Assembly (NCBI RefSeq): GCF_003443895.1
Contig: NZ_QQOA01000017.1
Coordinates: 92,239-156,238 of the forward strand
Source: Paraburkholderia phosphatilytica
GTDB lineage: Bacteria > Pseudomonadota > Gammaproteobacteria > Burkholderiales > Burkholderiaceae
Reading direction: 5' to 3'
DNA: 64,000 bases
Numbering within the stretch: the stretch's first letter is position 1; each line of letters opens with the position of its first letter. A model generated the notes under the pieces. That model did not search any database. It saw only the letters and a list, made by a program, of their open reading frames with translations, and was not told where the DNA came from. This document shows, piece by piece, positions 25,408-32,586 of this stretch. A program made the translations under genes and the position numbers.

Positions 25408-26352
25408 ATGAGCGACAACATCTTTACCGGTACCATCCCAGCCCTCATGACGCCATGTACGGTTGATCGCACGCCCGACTACGACGCGTTGGTCGCAAAG
25501 GGGCGTGAACTGATCGGCCTTGGCATGAACGCGGTCGTCTATTGTGGTTCGATGGGCGACTGGCCCCTGCTGACCGAAGCTCAACGTCAGGAAGGTGTTG
25601 CCCGTCTGGTTGCTGCGGGCGTGCCCACGATCGTCGGCACTGGCGCTGTCAATTCGAAGGAGGCCGTTTCTCACGCTGCTCATGCCGCCAAAGTTGGCGC
25701 TCACGGGCTGATGGTCATCCCGCGCGTGCTGTCGCGCGGTTCGTCGCCGGCTGCACAGAAGGCTCACTTCGCGGCAATTCTCGAGGCCGCTCCCGCATTG
25801 CCGGCCGTCATTTACAACAGCCCGTACTATGGCTTCGCCACGCGCGCCGATCTGTTCTTCGAACTGCGGGCCAAGTACCCGAACCTCATTGGTTTCAAGG
25901 AGTTCGGAGGCGCAGCCGACATGCGATACGCGGCCGAGCACATCACGTCCCAGGATGAGAACGTCACGCTGATGGCCGGCGTTGATACGCACGTCTTGCA
26001 CGGCTTCGTGAACTGCGGTGCGACTGGCGCCATCACCGGAATCGGCAATGCGCTGCCGCGTGAGGTACTGCATCTTGTTGCCCTGTGCAACAAGGCGCGC
26101 AAAGGCGATGTCGTCGCGCGACGTCAGGCGAAGGAACTCGAGGCCGCACTCAGCGTGCTTTCCTCGTTCGACGAAGGCACGGACCTCGTGCTGTACTACA
26201 AGTATCTGATGGTGCTGAACGGCGACAAGGAATACACGCTCCACTTCAATGAGACCGACGTCCTCAGCGATTCGCAGCGTCGCTATGCCGAAGAGCAGTA
26301 CGCGCTGTTCCGCGCGTGGTACGCAGGCTGGAGCAAGGAAAGCAATGCGTAA
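25408..26352 (+). CDS. DHDPS/NAL-family deaminase or lyase (1-pyrroline-4-hydroxy-2-carboxylate deaminase candidate)
   Basis: A 314-residue class I Schiff-base enzyme with Lys164 (GFKEFGG) and Tyr136 (YNSPYYG). In hydroxyproline pathways (LhpC type) such an enzyme deaminates and hydrates 1-pyrroline-4-hydroxy-2-carboxylate to alpha-ketoglutarate semialdehyde. The dehydrogenase for that product is the next gene. The ATG follows GAAGGAAATGC. Alternative: a keto-deoxy-sugar-acid dehydratase, also coupled to the same semialdehyde; the proline-racemase neighbours favour the first. Confidence 0.85.
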   Translation: MSDNIFTGTIPALMTPCTVDRTPDYDALVAKGRELIGLGMNAVVYCGSMGDWPLLTEAQRQEGVARLVAAGVPTIVGTGAVNSKEAVSHAAHAAKVGAHGLMVIPRVLSRGSSPAAQKAHFAAILEAAPALPAVIYNSPYYGFATRADLFFELRAKYPNLIGFKEFGGAADMRYAAEHITSQDENVTLMAGVDTHVLHGFVNCGATGAITGIGNALPREVLHLVALCNKARKGDVVARRQAKELEAALSVLSSFDEGTDLVLYYKYLMVLNGDKEYTLHFNETDVLSDSQRRYAEEQYALFRAWYAGWSKESNA

Positions 26353-26389
26353 CGCCTGAATGCCAGACGGCGAGATGCTGCATCCAGGG

Positions 26390-26417
26390 CGACGGTCTGC
26401 CGCGCAGCAGACCGTCG
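26390..26417 (+). terminator. stem-loop after the DHDPS-type gene
   Basis: A perfect 11-bp stem, CGACGGTCTGC (26390-26400) with GCAGACCGTCG (26407-26417), and a 6-base loop. It is followed by TACCTT, not a clear T-run. It may attenuate read-through into the dehydrogenase gene 207 bases later. Confidence 0.5.
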
Positions 26418-26624
26418 TACCTTATGTCAATGCCACTCGCCCGCCTTGATCCTGCTCAAGCCCGACCAGGCGTGAGGCCGCTCGCTCGACAGCGATCAGA
26501 ATCGCCGGTCAGATAGCTGGTCGGCGCGTCTTCCGCCAACCATATCGAAATGCGGATGCGTCTAGCAACGCAATCCCATGCGTGGTCGCATGCGCGAGAC
26601 GAACCAACCAAAGGACGAGACACC

Positions 26625-28235
26625 ATGCTACCTACAGGAAAACTGCTCATCGGCGGGCAGGCGGTGGACGGATCAAACGGCGTAATCCGCGCAATCAATG
26701 CGTCGACTGGAGCCGTAGTCGAACCCGGTTTTGGTGGTGCGACTCTGGCTGATCTCGACCGCGCATGCTCGCTCGCGTGGAGCGCATTCGATTTCTATCG
26801 CGAAACTTCGCCAGAAAAGCGCGCCCAGTTTCTGGAAACGATCGCGAACTACATACTCGACATCGGCGACCCTCTGATTGAGCGCTGCATGATCGAAACC
26901 GGCCTGCCGCAAGGCCGCCTGCTAGGTGAGCGTGGCCGTACCATCGGTCAATTGCGCATGTTCGCAGATGTCGTGCGCAATGGCGATTACATCGGCGCTC
27001 GCATCGACCCAGCGCAACCCGAGCGCAAGCCGCTGCCTCGCGCGGATCTGCGACTACGCCATATCGGCGTCGGTCCTGTCGCTGTCTTCGGTGCGAGCAA
27101 TTTCCCGCTGGCGTTTTCCGTCGCGGGCGGCGATACGGCCTCTGCGCTTGCTGCCGGATGCCCGGTGATCGTCAAGGTACATTCTGCACACCCAGGCACC
27201 TCGGAACTCGTCGGTCGCGCGGTGCAGCGGGCGGTGCAGGATTGTGGCTTGCCTGAAGGCACGTTCTCGCTCTTGTTCGACAGCGGGCGCGAGATCGGCC
27301 AGGGACTCGTCAAGGATCATCGCATCAAGGCGGCTGGATTTACCGGCTCCCGCGGTGGCGGAACGGCGCTAATGAAACTCGCAGCGGCCCGCCCGGAGCC
27401 GATTCCCGTCTACGCAGAAATGAGCAGCATTAACCCGGTGTTGCTATTCCCGGGCGCGCTCAAAAATCGTGCGGAAGGCGTGGCAAGCATGTTCGTCCAA
27501 TCGCTCGCACTCGGTGCAGGGCAATTCTGCACCAATCCAGGCCTCGTACTTGGCGTAGACGGCCCCGATCTGGACCGGTTCATTGCGGCTGCGTCGGTCG
27601 CGCTTGGAGAGACGCCGGCGCAGACCATGCTAACTCCAGGTATCCATAAGGTCTACAAAGACTCGATCGAAAGAACCGTATCACACCCGGAAGTGAAAAC
27701 CGTCGCGCGGGGTGTCGAACCGGAGACCCCAGGTCAAGCGAGAGCGGCGTTGTTCGTGACAACTGCCGAAGCGTTCCGTAACCACCCCGACCTCCAGGAA
27801 GAGATCTTTGGCGCGTCGTCGCTCGTCGTGCGTTGTCCGGATCTGACATCCGTGCTCGATCTCATCGAAACGCTGGAGGGTCAGTTGACTGCCGCCCTGC
27901 ACCTCGATGACTCCGATCACGACGAGGCGAGGCGATTTCTACCCGCGTTGGAGCGCCGCGTCGGCCGCATCCTGGTCAACGGTTTTGGCACCGGTGTCGA
28001 GGTCGGGCACGCGATGGTGCACGGTGGTCCGTTTCCATCGACGGCCGACGGCCGGTCTACGTCTGTTGGCAGTCTCGCGATCGAGCGCTTCCTGCGACCG
28101 GTGAGCTATCAGGATCTGCCCGAAGCGCTTCTGCCTGACGCGCTGAAAAGTGCGAATCCATTCGGTTTGACGCGCCGCATCGACGGGAAACTGCAATTGG
28201 GAATTGCCGTTGCGAGGGAGAACCCGGGCCTTTGA
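26625..28235 (+). CDS. alpha-ketoglutarate semialdehyde (2,5-dioxovalerate) dehydrogenase
   Basis: A 536-residue aldehyde dehydrogenase of the long KGSADH type. Catalytic Cys302 (GQFCTNPG) and Glu265 (YAEMSSINP) are present, as is the cofactor region GASNFPLAFS and VIVKVHSAHPGTSE. It oxidises alpha-ketoglutarate semialdehyde to 2-oxoglutarate with NAD(P)+, feeding the TCA cycle. The ATG at 26625 follows AAGGACGAG. The preceding DHDPS-type gene would make its substrate. Confidence 0.9.
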   Translation: MLPTGKLLIGGQAVDGSNGVIRAINASTGAVVEPGFGGATLADLDRACSLAWSAFDFYRETSPEKRAQFLETIANYILDIGDPLIERCMIETGLPQGRLLGERGRTIGQLRMFADVVRNGDYIGARIDPAQPERKPLPRADLRLRHIGVGPVAVFGASNFPLAFSVAGGDTASALAAGCPVIVKVHSAHPGTSELVGRAVQRAVQDCGLPEGTFSLLFDSGREIGQGLVKDHRIKAAGFTGSRGGGTALMKLAAARPEPIPVYAEMSSINPVLLFPGALKNRAEGVASMFVQSLALGAGQFCTNPGLVLGVDGPDLDRFIAAASVALGETPAQTMLTPGIHKVYKDSIERTVSHPEVKTVARGVEPETPGQARAALFVTTAEAFRNHPDLQEEIFGASSLVVRCPDLTSVLDLIETLEGQLTAALHLDDSDHDEARRFLPALERRVGRILVNGFGTGVEVGHAMVHGGPFPSTADGRSTSVGSLAIERFLRPVSYQDLPEALLPDALKSANPFGLTRRIDGKLQLGIAVARENPGL

Positions 28236-28327
28236 ACGCCCACTCGGGCGGAGATCCGCGCGAGCGCCGGCCTAGCGGGCAAGCTGTCCGCGCCACGCCC
28301 GATTCCGTGTTCGATCGCCGCAGCGCG

Positions 28328-28366
28328 TTGGAAGCGAGTCAGATATAGTTATAATGTATACACTCG
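28328..28366 (+). promoter_or_regulatory. promoter of the second GntR gene with operator, site 6 of 6
   Basis: TTGGAA (28328-28333), a 16-base spacer and TATAAT (28350-28355) form a good sigma-70 promoter. GTATACATTATAAC (minus strand of 28349-28362) matches the shared operator and overlaps the -10 box, so autorepression is likely. The ATG at 28354 sits in this element and is not the likely start. Confidence 0.6.
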
Positions 28367-28398
28367 CCTCAGCAAGCTCGAATGAAAGCGCACCCGCC

Positions 28399-29082
28399 AT
28401 GAACTCCACCGTCACCAGCTCGCGGCTACAGGCCACGACCGTCGCAGAACAGGCAGCCGATGCGCTGCGTCGCAAGATCATCTCGGGCGAGTTTCCCGAG
28501 GGGTATCAGCTTCGACAGGACGCGCTCGCCGCAGAGTTCGGTGTCAGTCGCATCCCGGTGCGTGAGGCGCTCGTACAACTCGAAGGAGAAGGACTCGTCC
28601 GGATCGTGCCTCACAAGGGCGCTGTCGTATCGGAGTTGTCCATTGCTGAAATCAGCGAGCTGTTCATGCTGCGTGGGCTGCTCGAACCAATGCTTCTAAG
28701 GAAGTCCGCCCCACGACTCACGCAGGCCGATTTTGCCGAACTCGACGCCATCCTCGCTGTATACAAGGAAGAACTGCACGCGCAGCACCTTGCCCGTTGG
28801 GGCGAACTGAACACGCGGTTACACGCTCTGCTGATGTCGCGTGCGGAGCAGCCTCGGACGCTGGCCATTGTCACGAGCCTGCTTCAGCAAACCGACCGCT
28901 ACACGCGATTGCAGCTTTCGTTAAGCGCGGAGAGTTGTGCACGTGCCGAGGAAGAACACGGCGAGCTGGTGCGCCTTTGCCGAACTGGCGATATACGTGC
29001 TGCCGCCGCGCTTCTCAAGCGCCACATCGATCACGCGTGCGAAGAGCTCGAAGCTTTTATCCTGTCGCGCAGGCGGCTCTAA
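28399..29082 (+). CDS. GntR/FadR-subfamily regulator (FCD domain)
   Basis: A 227-residue regulator. Its winged helix (about 15-75) has FGVSRIPVREALVQLEGEG; the FCD domain follows (about 85-215), with possible metal ligands in the TRLHAL, EEEHGEL and KRHIDHA segments. It lies directly after the semialdehyde dehydrogenase gene. Its own promoter overlaps a TATACATTAT site, making it the best candidate to bind all six such elements in the island. The start at 28399 is chosen because the upstream ATG lies in the promoter. Confidence 0.9.
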   Translation: MNSTVTSSRLQATTVAEQAADALRRKIISGEFPEGYQLRQDALAAEFGVSRIPVREALVQLEGEGLVRIVPHKGAVVSELSIAEISELFMLRGLLEPMLLRKSAPRLTQADFAELDAILAVYKEELHAQHLARWGELNTRLHALLMSRAEQPRTLAIVTSLLQQTDRYTRLQLSLSAESCARAEEEHGELVRLCRTGDIRAAAALLKRHIDHACEELEAFILSRRRL

Positions 29083-29439
29083 GCTGAAGTTTCACGCGGA
29101 TGCACGTTTAAAGCAGCCGGCGCTGGAATCGATGCCGGCGGTGCAACCTCGGCCGCTGGTGCATCAATCTTTGCGGGCGGAAGACCCACCGGATCATATT
29201 CGCCAGCGCGCGGCGCCATTTGAACACCAGGTTCGTGTTCAGCCCATGCTCCATCGCCAAGCGTGCGACCGAAACCCAAGGCTCGCTCGCCACCCTGCTT
29301 AACAACACCCAGAAAAATTCGATGCCCTTGCCCTAGGGCTCGGCGGTTCCCGGGATTCGATGATTGCTTCGAATCCTGTCCAGTCCGTTGTTCTTCTAAA
29401 CCCTGGAGCGACGTGACGAGGGATTCTCTGTTTGCTCAT
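29079..29439 (-). pseudogene. decayed IS66-type transposase OrfA (tnpA)
   Basis: It starts MSKQRIPRHVAPGF at 29439 after GGGAGAAC. The HTH portion (VSVARLAMEHGLNTNLVFKWRR) is in a second frame and the Pro/Ala-rich C-terminal part ending at 29079 in a third, so at least two frameshifts are present. These pieces are typical of IS66-family TnpA. No TnpB or TnpC and no clear terminal repeats are visible. It marks an old insertion at the right edge of the catabolic island. Confidence 0.7.
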
Positions 29440-29566
29440 GTGTTCTCCCTACAGTGCCAAAGCCCTGCAAATTCAAACAGATGTTTGCAAATAGAACGCC
29501 TGACAATGACAGGTTGTGGCACACATGAGGATTGGAGAGATCGACTGCGTGCAGAAATTCCATTTG

Positions 29567-29875
29567 CTACGCTGCCAGCTCACCGGTCAACTCAGGATGC
29601 CGGGTAATCAAGCGCAGCAGACACAGCACAGCACCCGAGGGAGCAAAGCGGCCCTGCTCCCAGTCACGCAATGTCGCAACAGGCGTGTCAATCCGCTCAG
29701 CAAACGCAGGCTGAGTCATGCCAGCAGCCGTGCGTGCCTGGCGTACGAGCATCTGCTCGGGTGTGGTCACACGGCCAACGCGCACCTTGGCTTCCTGAAG
29801 CGCCTGGCGCAAATCCGGCAGCGATTCACCGGCATCGGCCTCGATAGCCTTGGCGATTTTCTCGATGTCCATCAC
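29567..29875 (-). CDS. XRE-family antitoxin (HigA/NadS type)
   Basis: A 102-residue protein with a short acidic N-terminal part and a C-terminal XRE domain (about 42-95: ARTAAGMTQPAFAERI and VATLRDWEQGR, the D-W-E-Q-G-R motif typical of HigA2/NadS-type antitoxins). Its ATG overlaps the stop of the toxin gene. It probably binds the palindrome upstream of the toxin gene and represses the operon. The frame is intact although the toxin gene is interrupted. Confidence 0.85.
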   Translation of the reverse strand: MMDIEKIAKAIEADAGESLPDLRQALQEAKVRVGRVTTPEQMLVRQARTAAGMTQPAFAERIDTPVATLRDWEQGRFAPSGAVLCLLRLITRHPELTGELAA

Positions 29876-30168
29876 AGCACCTTTCGGATGTCCTTGGGAA
29901 GCATGTTCTCGCGCTCGGCCTTGGCATAGACCGCTACGAGCAACACGATTTCCTCATCGGTCAGATTGAAGTAGGTTACGCGCGCGCCACCGGACTTCCC
30001 CGTACCTGCACGCTTCCAACGGACTTTACGAGCGCCATCAGCACCGGGGATCACGTCCCCTGCATCCGGATTCGCGGCAATCTATGCAATAAAGTCGAGA
30101 CGTTCGGCGTCAGACCAAATTCGCTCGGCTTGCTTCGGGAAGGTCGGGGTTTCGATCACGGTCCGCAT
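29872..30168 (-). pseudogene. HigB/RelE-type toxin interrupted by an in-frame amber codon
   Basis: The full frame of 99 codons begins MRTVIETPTFPKQAERIWSD at 30168. It meets a TAG at 30082-30084 (codon 29), then continues in the same frame IAANPDAGDVIPGADGARKV to its natural stop at 29872. The conserved GDVIPGxGGxRKxRW and GGARVTYF motifs identify the HigB2-like family of ribosome-dependent mRNA interferases. Without the amber codon the protein would be a normal 98 residues. Re-initiation would give only the C-terminal 60 residues or so. Confidence 0.85.
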
Positions 30169-30174
30169 GCACAT

Positions 30175-30194
30175 ATTATACGGGATTCCCGTAT
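30175..30194 (-). promoter_or_regulatory. palindromic operator/promoter of the HigB/HigA-type operon
   Basis: A perfect 7-3-7 palindrome ATACGGG-ATT-CCCGTAT at 30178-30194 lies 10 bases before the toxin ATG. TATAAT on the minus strand (30175-30180) overlaps its proximal arm and serves as the -10 box. This arrangement is expected for autorepression by the XRE antitoxin. Confidence 0.65.
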
Positions 30195-30366
30195 CACATC
30201 AGTCCCGTGCCTGGGAGCCTTCTACCGCCACTCCAACGGGTAGTCAAATGTATAGCTAGACGGAAGATTTTTGGCGAAAATCACCCGTCAAGGGCTTACC
30301 CATAAAGGAATCCTCTTGGAATATAGGGACGGTACGATATCGTGCTGATGCGAGCGACGGGCGCGA

Positions 30367-30663
30367 TCACGCCGTATTCCCCGTCGCATCCCGTGCGCGC
30401 AGCCATTCGCGCAGCGCGTTGTTCATGCGGGTCTGCCAGCCGTCGCCCGTGGCCTTGAACGCGTCGATGATGTCCGCGTCGTAGCGTACCGTCAGCAGCA
30501 CCTTCGGTCGGTCGAGCTTCGGCCGGCCGCGTACCCCGGTGCGCTTCATTTCGGTGAAGGCTTCGGCCGGCACCTCGAAGGTGTCGGGATCTTCCGCGAT
30601 GCCGCGCTGGACAGCCGCTTCTTCATCGGGCGTATTGCGGATGAGTCTGGATGGTTCGTTCAT
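30367..30663 (-). CDS. brnA: BrnA family antitoxin
   Basis: A 98-residue protein. The C-terminal part has the BrnA ribbon-helix-helix: GRPKLDRPKVLLTVRYDADI, then WQTRMNNALREWL. The N-terminal part would wrap the toxin. The ATG at 30663 lies inside the end of the BrnT frame (about 41 bp overlap), the usual toxin-first order. It represses its own promoter together with BrnT in known systems. Confidence 0.85.
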   Translation of the reverse strand: MNEPSRLIRNTPDEEAAVQRGIAEDPDTFEVPAEAFTEMKRTGVRGRPKLDRPKVLLTVRYDADIIDAFKATGDGWQTRMNNALREWLRARDATGNTA

Positions 30664-30916
30664 AGCAAGCCGTTTCCTTGTTGCTGGCCCTACGCAGGCT
30701 GACGATCCGAAATTGCCGGGGGCACTGCGTGAACACCACGCAGAAGAGCCGCCTGCCGATCGACGCAAAACCGATCTCGCGCAGTGCGCCATAGTCTTTC
30801 CTCGTATCCGGTGCACTCCATATGCACGACCAGTCGATCATGCGGGCGAGCATCAGCGATACGCCATGCTTCCGCCGGTTTGCCTCGCTCTCCTCCAGAT
30901 CGAACGAGATGAACAA
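30623..30916 (-). CDS. brnT: BrnT family toxin (ribonuclease)
   Basis: The conserved core is EANRRKHGVSL, then DTRKDYGALREIGFASIGRR, LFCVVFT and FRIVSLRRASNKE, matching BrnT RelE-fold RNases. No ATG is available at the expected N-terminus. TTG at 30916 gives 97 residues, a normal length; TTG at about 30955 is an alternative. The frame runs open upstream to 31282 but that part has no family resemblance. Confidence 0.8.
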   Translation of the reverse strand: MFISFDLEESEANRRKHGVSLMLARMIDWSCIWSAPDTRKDYGALREIGFASIGRRLFCVVFTQCPRQFRIVSLRRASNKETACYERTIQTHPQYAR

Positions 30917-31334
30917 CGGATGATTAAATGTAGTGACAGCAAAGACTTTTGGCAAGATATTTTCGTCCCTACGGATAATCGGAAAACTCAGAATCTGCGC
31001 CGTGGCTTTCGAAAAACCCGGGGGCAGCGATCGCCCGAAGCGAAGACCATCGTAAGTGCGAGGGAAAGCGGTGTCGCCCTGGCCAATCGGCCAACAAATG
31101 TGCGCCGCGCCACGCGACAGCGCATATGCTTTGCATAGACAGACGCGGCCTGCTCTACCATGTCTCGCCACGCGAAGCGCAATGCTTCGCAGGCACCGGT
31201 GAAGCGGACGAACGGCCCCAGCAGGCGGCCGTCCGCATGCACCGGAACGCAGGACAACCGCATTTCCCGCCCAGCCGCGCATTCACGGGCGCAGGAAATC
31301 GCCAGCTCGAACCCTGACCGGAGCGGAGAGGCGT
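30917..31334. other. 418-bp region between brnT and the next gene
   Basis: No credible gene is seen. An AT-rich stretch around 30915-30990 should hold the brnTA promoter. The rest is GC-rich and contains open frames on both strands without recognisable content, probably island-edge debris. Confidence 0.4.
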
Positions 31335-31961
31335 ATGGCGATCAACGAGTACATGCTGTCGCACAAGGACCTGGTCAAAGCGATCATCGTGCACAAGAAC
31401 ATCCACGAGGGTTTCTGGTGCCTGAACATCAACTTCAACATCGCGGCGAGCCATGGCGTCGAGTCGCCGAACCCGTCGGTCGCGCTGTCGATCATGAGCA
31501 TCGGCGTCACCCGGTCGCCGGAAGCCAACGATCTGACCATCGACGCCGCGGTCGTGAACCCGTGGGTGCCCAGAAAGGCGGCCGAGGAGTTGGCCCTGGC
31601 TACACCGCCCGCTCCGCCTGAGCCGGCCGCACCTAAGCCGGCTGCACCGATCATCGCCAGCAACGCGGAGTTGCTCGCGAGCCTGCCGTCGCGCTTCGGT
31701 CGCAACATCTACGGCAACGTCGCCGTCAGCTTCAGGCCGCAGGCGGCGCAGCAGGGCCGCAATGGCGATAGCGCCGCGACGAACGGGATCGCCGCGAATG
31801 GCGTGAACGGCGTCAGCGGCATGAGCATGGGCCGGCCCGACGCGAATGGCGTCGCTGCGAACAGCGTCGCCCAGCCGAACGGCCTTTCCGCCGATACCGA
31901 AGCCACCCCCGTCATCTCGATCGCGCCGCAGCCTCCTCACGGCAACCGCGGCAACGCCTGA
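31335..31961 (+). CDS. hypothetical protein with Asn/Gly/Ala-rich tail
   Basis: A 208-residue protein with an ordered N-terminal domain (about 1-85: NEYMLSHKDLVKAIIVHKN, FWCLNINFNIAA, ALSIMSIGVTRSP). A Pro/Ala linker follows, then a low-complexity tail rich in NG, AN and SM repeats such as ATNGIAANGVNGVSGMSMG. GGAGAGG precedes the ATG. There is no signal peptide or membrane helix. The family is not recognised. Confidence 0.65.
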   Translation: MAINEYMLSHKDLVKAIIVHKNIHEGFWCLNINFNIAASHGVESPNPSVALSIMSIGVTRSPEANDLTIDAAVVNPWVPRKAAEELALATPPAPPEPAAPKPAAPIIASNAELLASLPSRFGRNIYGNVAVSFRPQAAQQGRNGDSAATNGIAANGVNGVSGMSMGRPDANGVAANSVAQPNGLSADTEATPVISIAPQPPHGNRGNA

Positions 31962-32033
31962 AGGCAGCGCCAGCCCGTTCGCTCTGGATCACCTAGACTT
32001 TCGATATCCAGGCGAACACGGATGGAGGCTGCC

Positions 32034-32192
32034 ATGGCTGAATCGATGGTCAGCGTCGTCGTCGCGTTGATAGCAATCGTCCTTGCGACGGTGCTGCTCG
32101 CGTCGAGAACGCATCGCGAGCATCTGCGCGAGCGGCTTACGAGCCGCCTCGACGGGCACCGGATCTGGCACCGGATGCGTCACCGTCACTGA
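32034..32192 (+). CDS. small single-pass membrane protein
   Basis: A 52-residue ORF below usual size cut-offs. MAESM is followed by one hydrophobic helix (VSVVVALIAIVLATVLLAS) and a very basic, His/Arg-rich tail ending RMRHRH. GGAGG lies 6-10 bases upstream of the ATG; an in-frame ATG at 32022 is also possible. The positive-inside rule predicts a cytoplasmic C-terminus. Function is unknown. Confidence 0.5.
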   Translation: MAESMVSVVVALIAIVLATVLLASRTHREHLRERLTSRLDGHRIWHRMRHRH

Positions 32193-32235
32193 GCGCAACA
32201 CACGAACGGCTTGCGGCGCGAACGGAGGAACGATC

Positions 32236-32532
32236 ATGTCCGACCCACAGGATGTGTGGCAGCAGGTGGATTACGAAGGATTCGAGATTCACGTATCGAC
32301 GCGCCCGCGCGATCCGGAGCATCCGGCACGCTTCACCTACGTCGGCTACGTCTGCCATCCGGGTGCGGCGGCGAGCATGCCGGGCCATTCGGTGCCGTTT
32401 CACGCGGACGGCGAAGAATCGTTTCGCAGTGGCGACGATGCGCGGGACGAGGCGCTGCACGTAGGACGCAGCATCGTCGACGGCACGCATCCGGACCTGT
32501 CGGTGTTGTCGCTCGTGACGAGCGGCGTCTGA
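32236..32532 (+). CDS. conserved hypothetical protein
   Basis: A 98-residue acidic soluble protein: DVWQQVDYEGFEIHVSTRPR, FTYVGYVCHPG and SGDDARDEALHVGRSIVDG. The ATG at 32236 follows GGAGGAACG. The beta-beta-alpha pattern with a DEALHxG helix resembles small stress-associated proteins common in Burkholderia, but I cannot assign a function. Confidence 0.65.
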   Translation: MSDPQDVWQQVDYEGFEIHVSTRPRDPEHPARFTYVGYVCHPGAAASMPGHSVPFHADGEESFRSGDDARDEALHVGRSIVDGTHPDLSVLSLVTSGV

Positions 32533-32586
32533 GCCGGCGATCGCCCGCCTCGTATGTCGTACCGCGTGCCTGACTGACGCCCGGTA

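Noticed and set aside
30917..31282. N-terminal extension of the BrnT frame
   Set aside because: It has no resemblance to BrnT proteins and would more than double the toxin's usual length.
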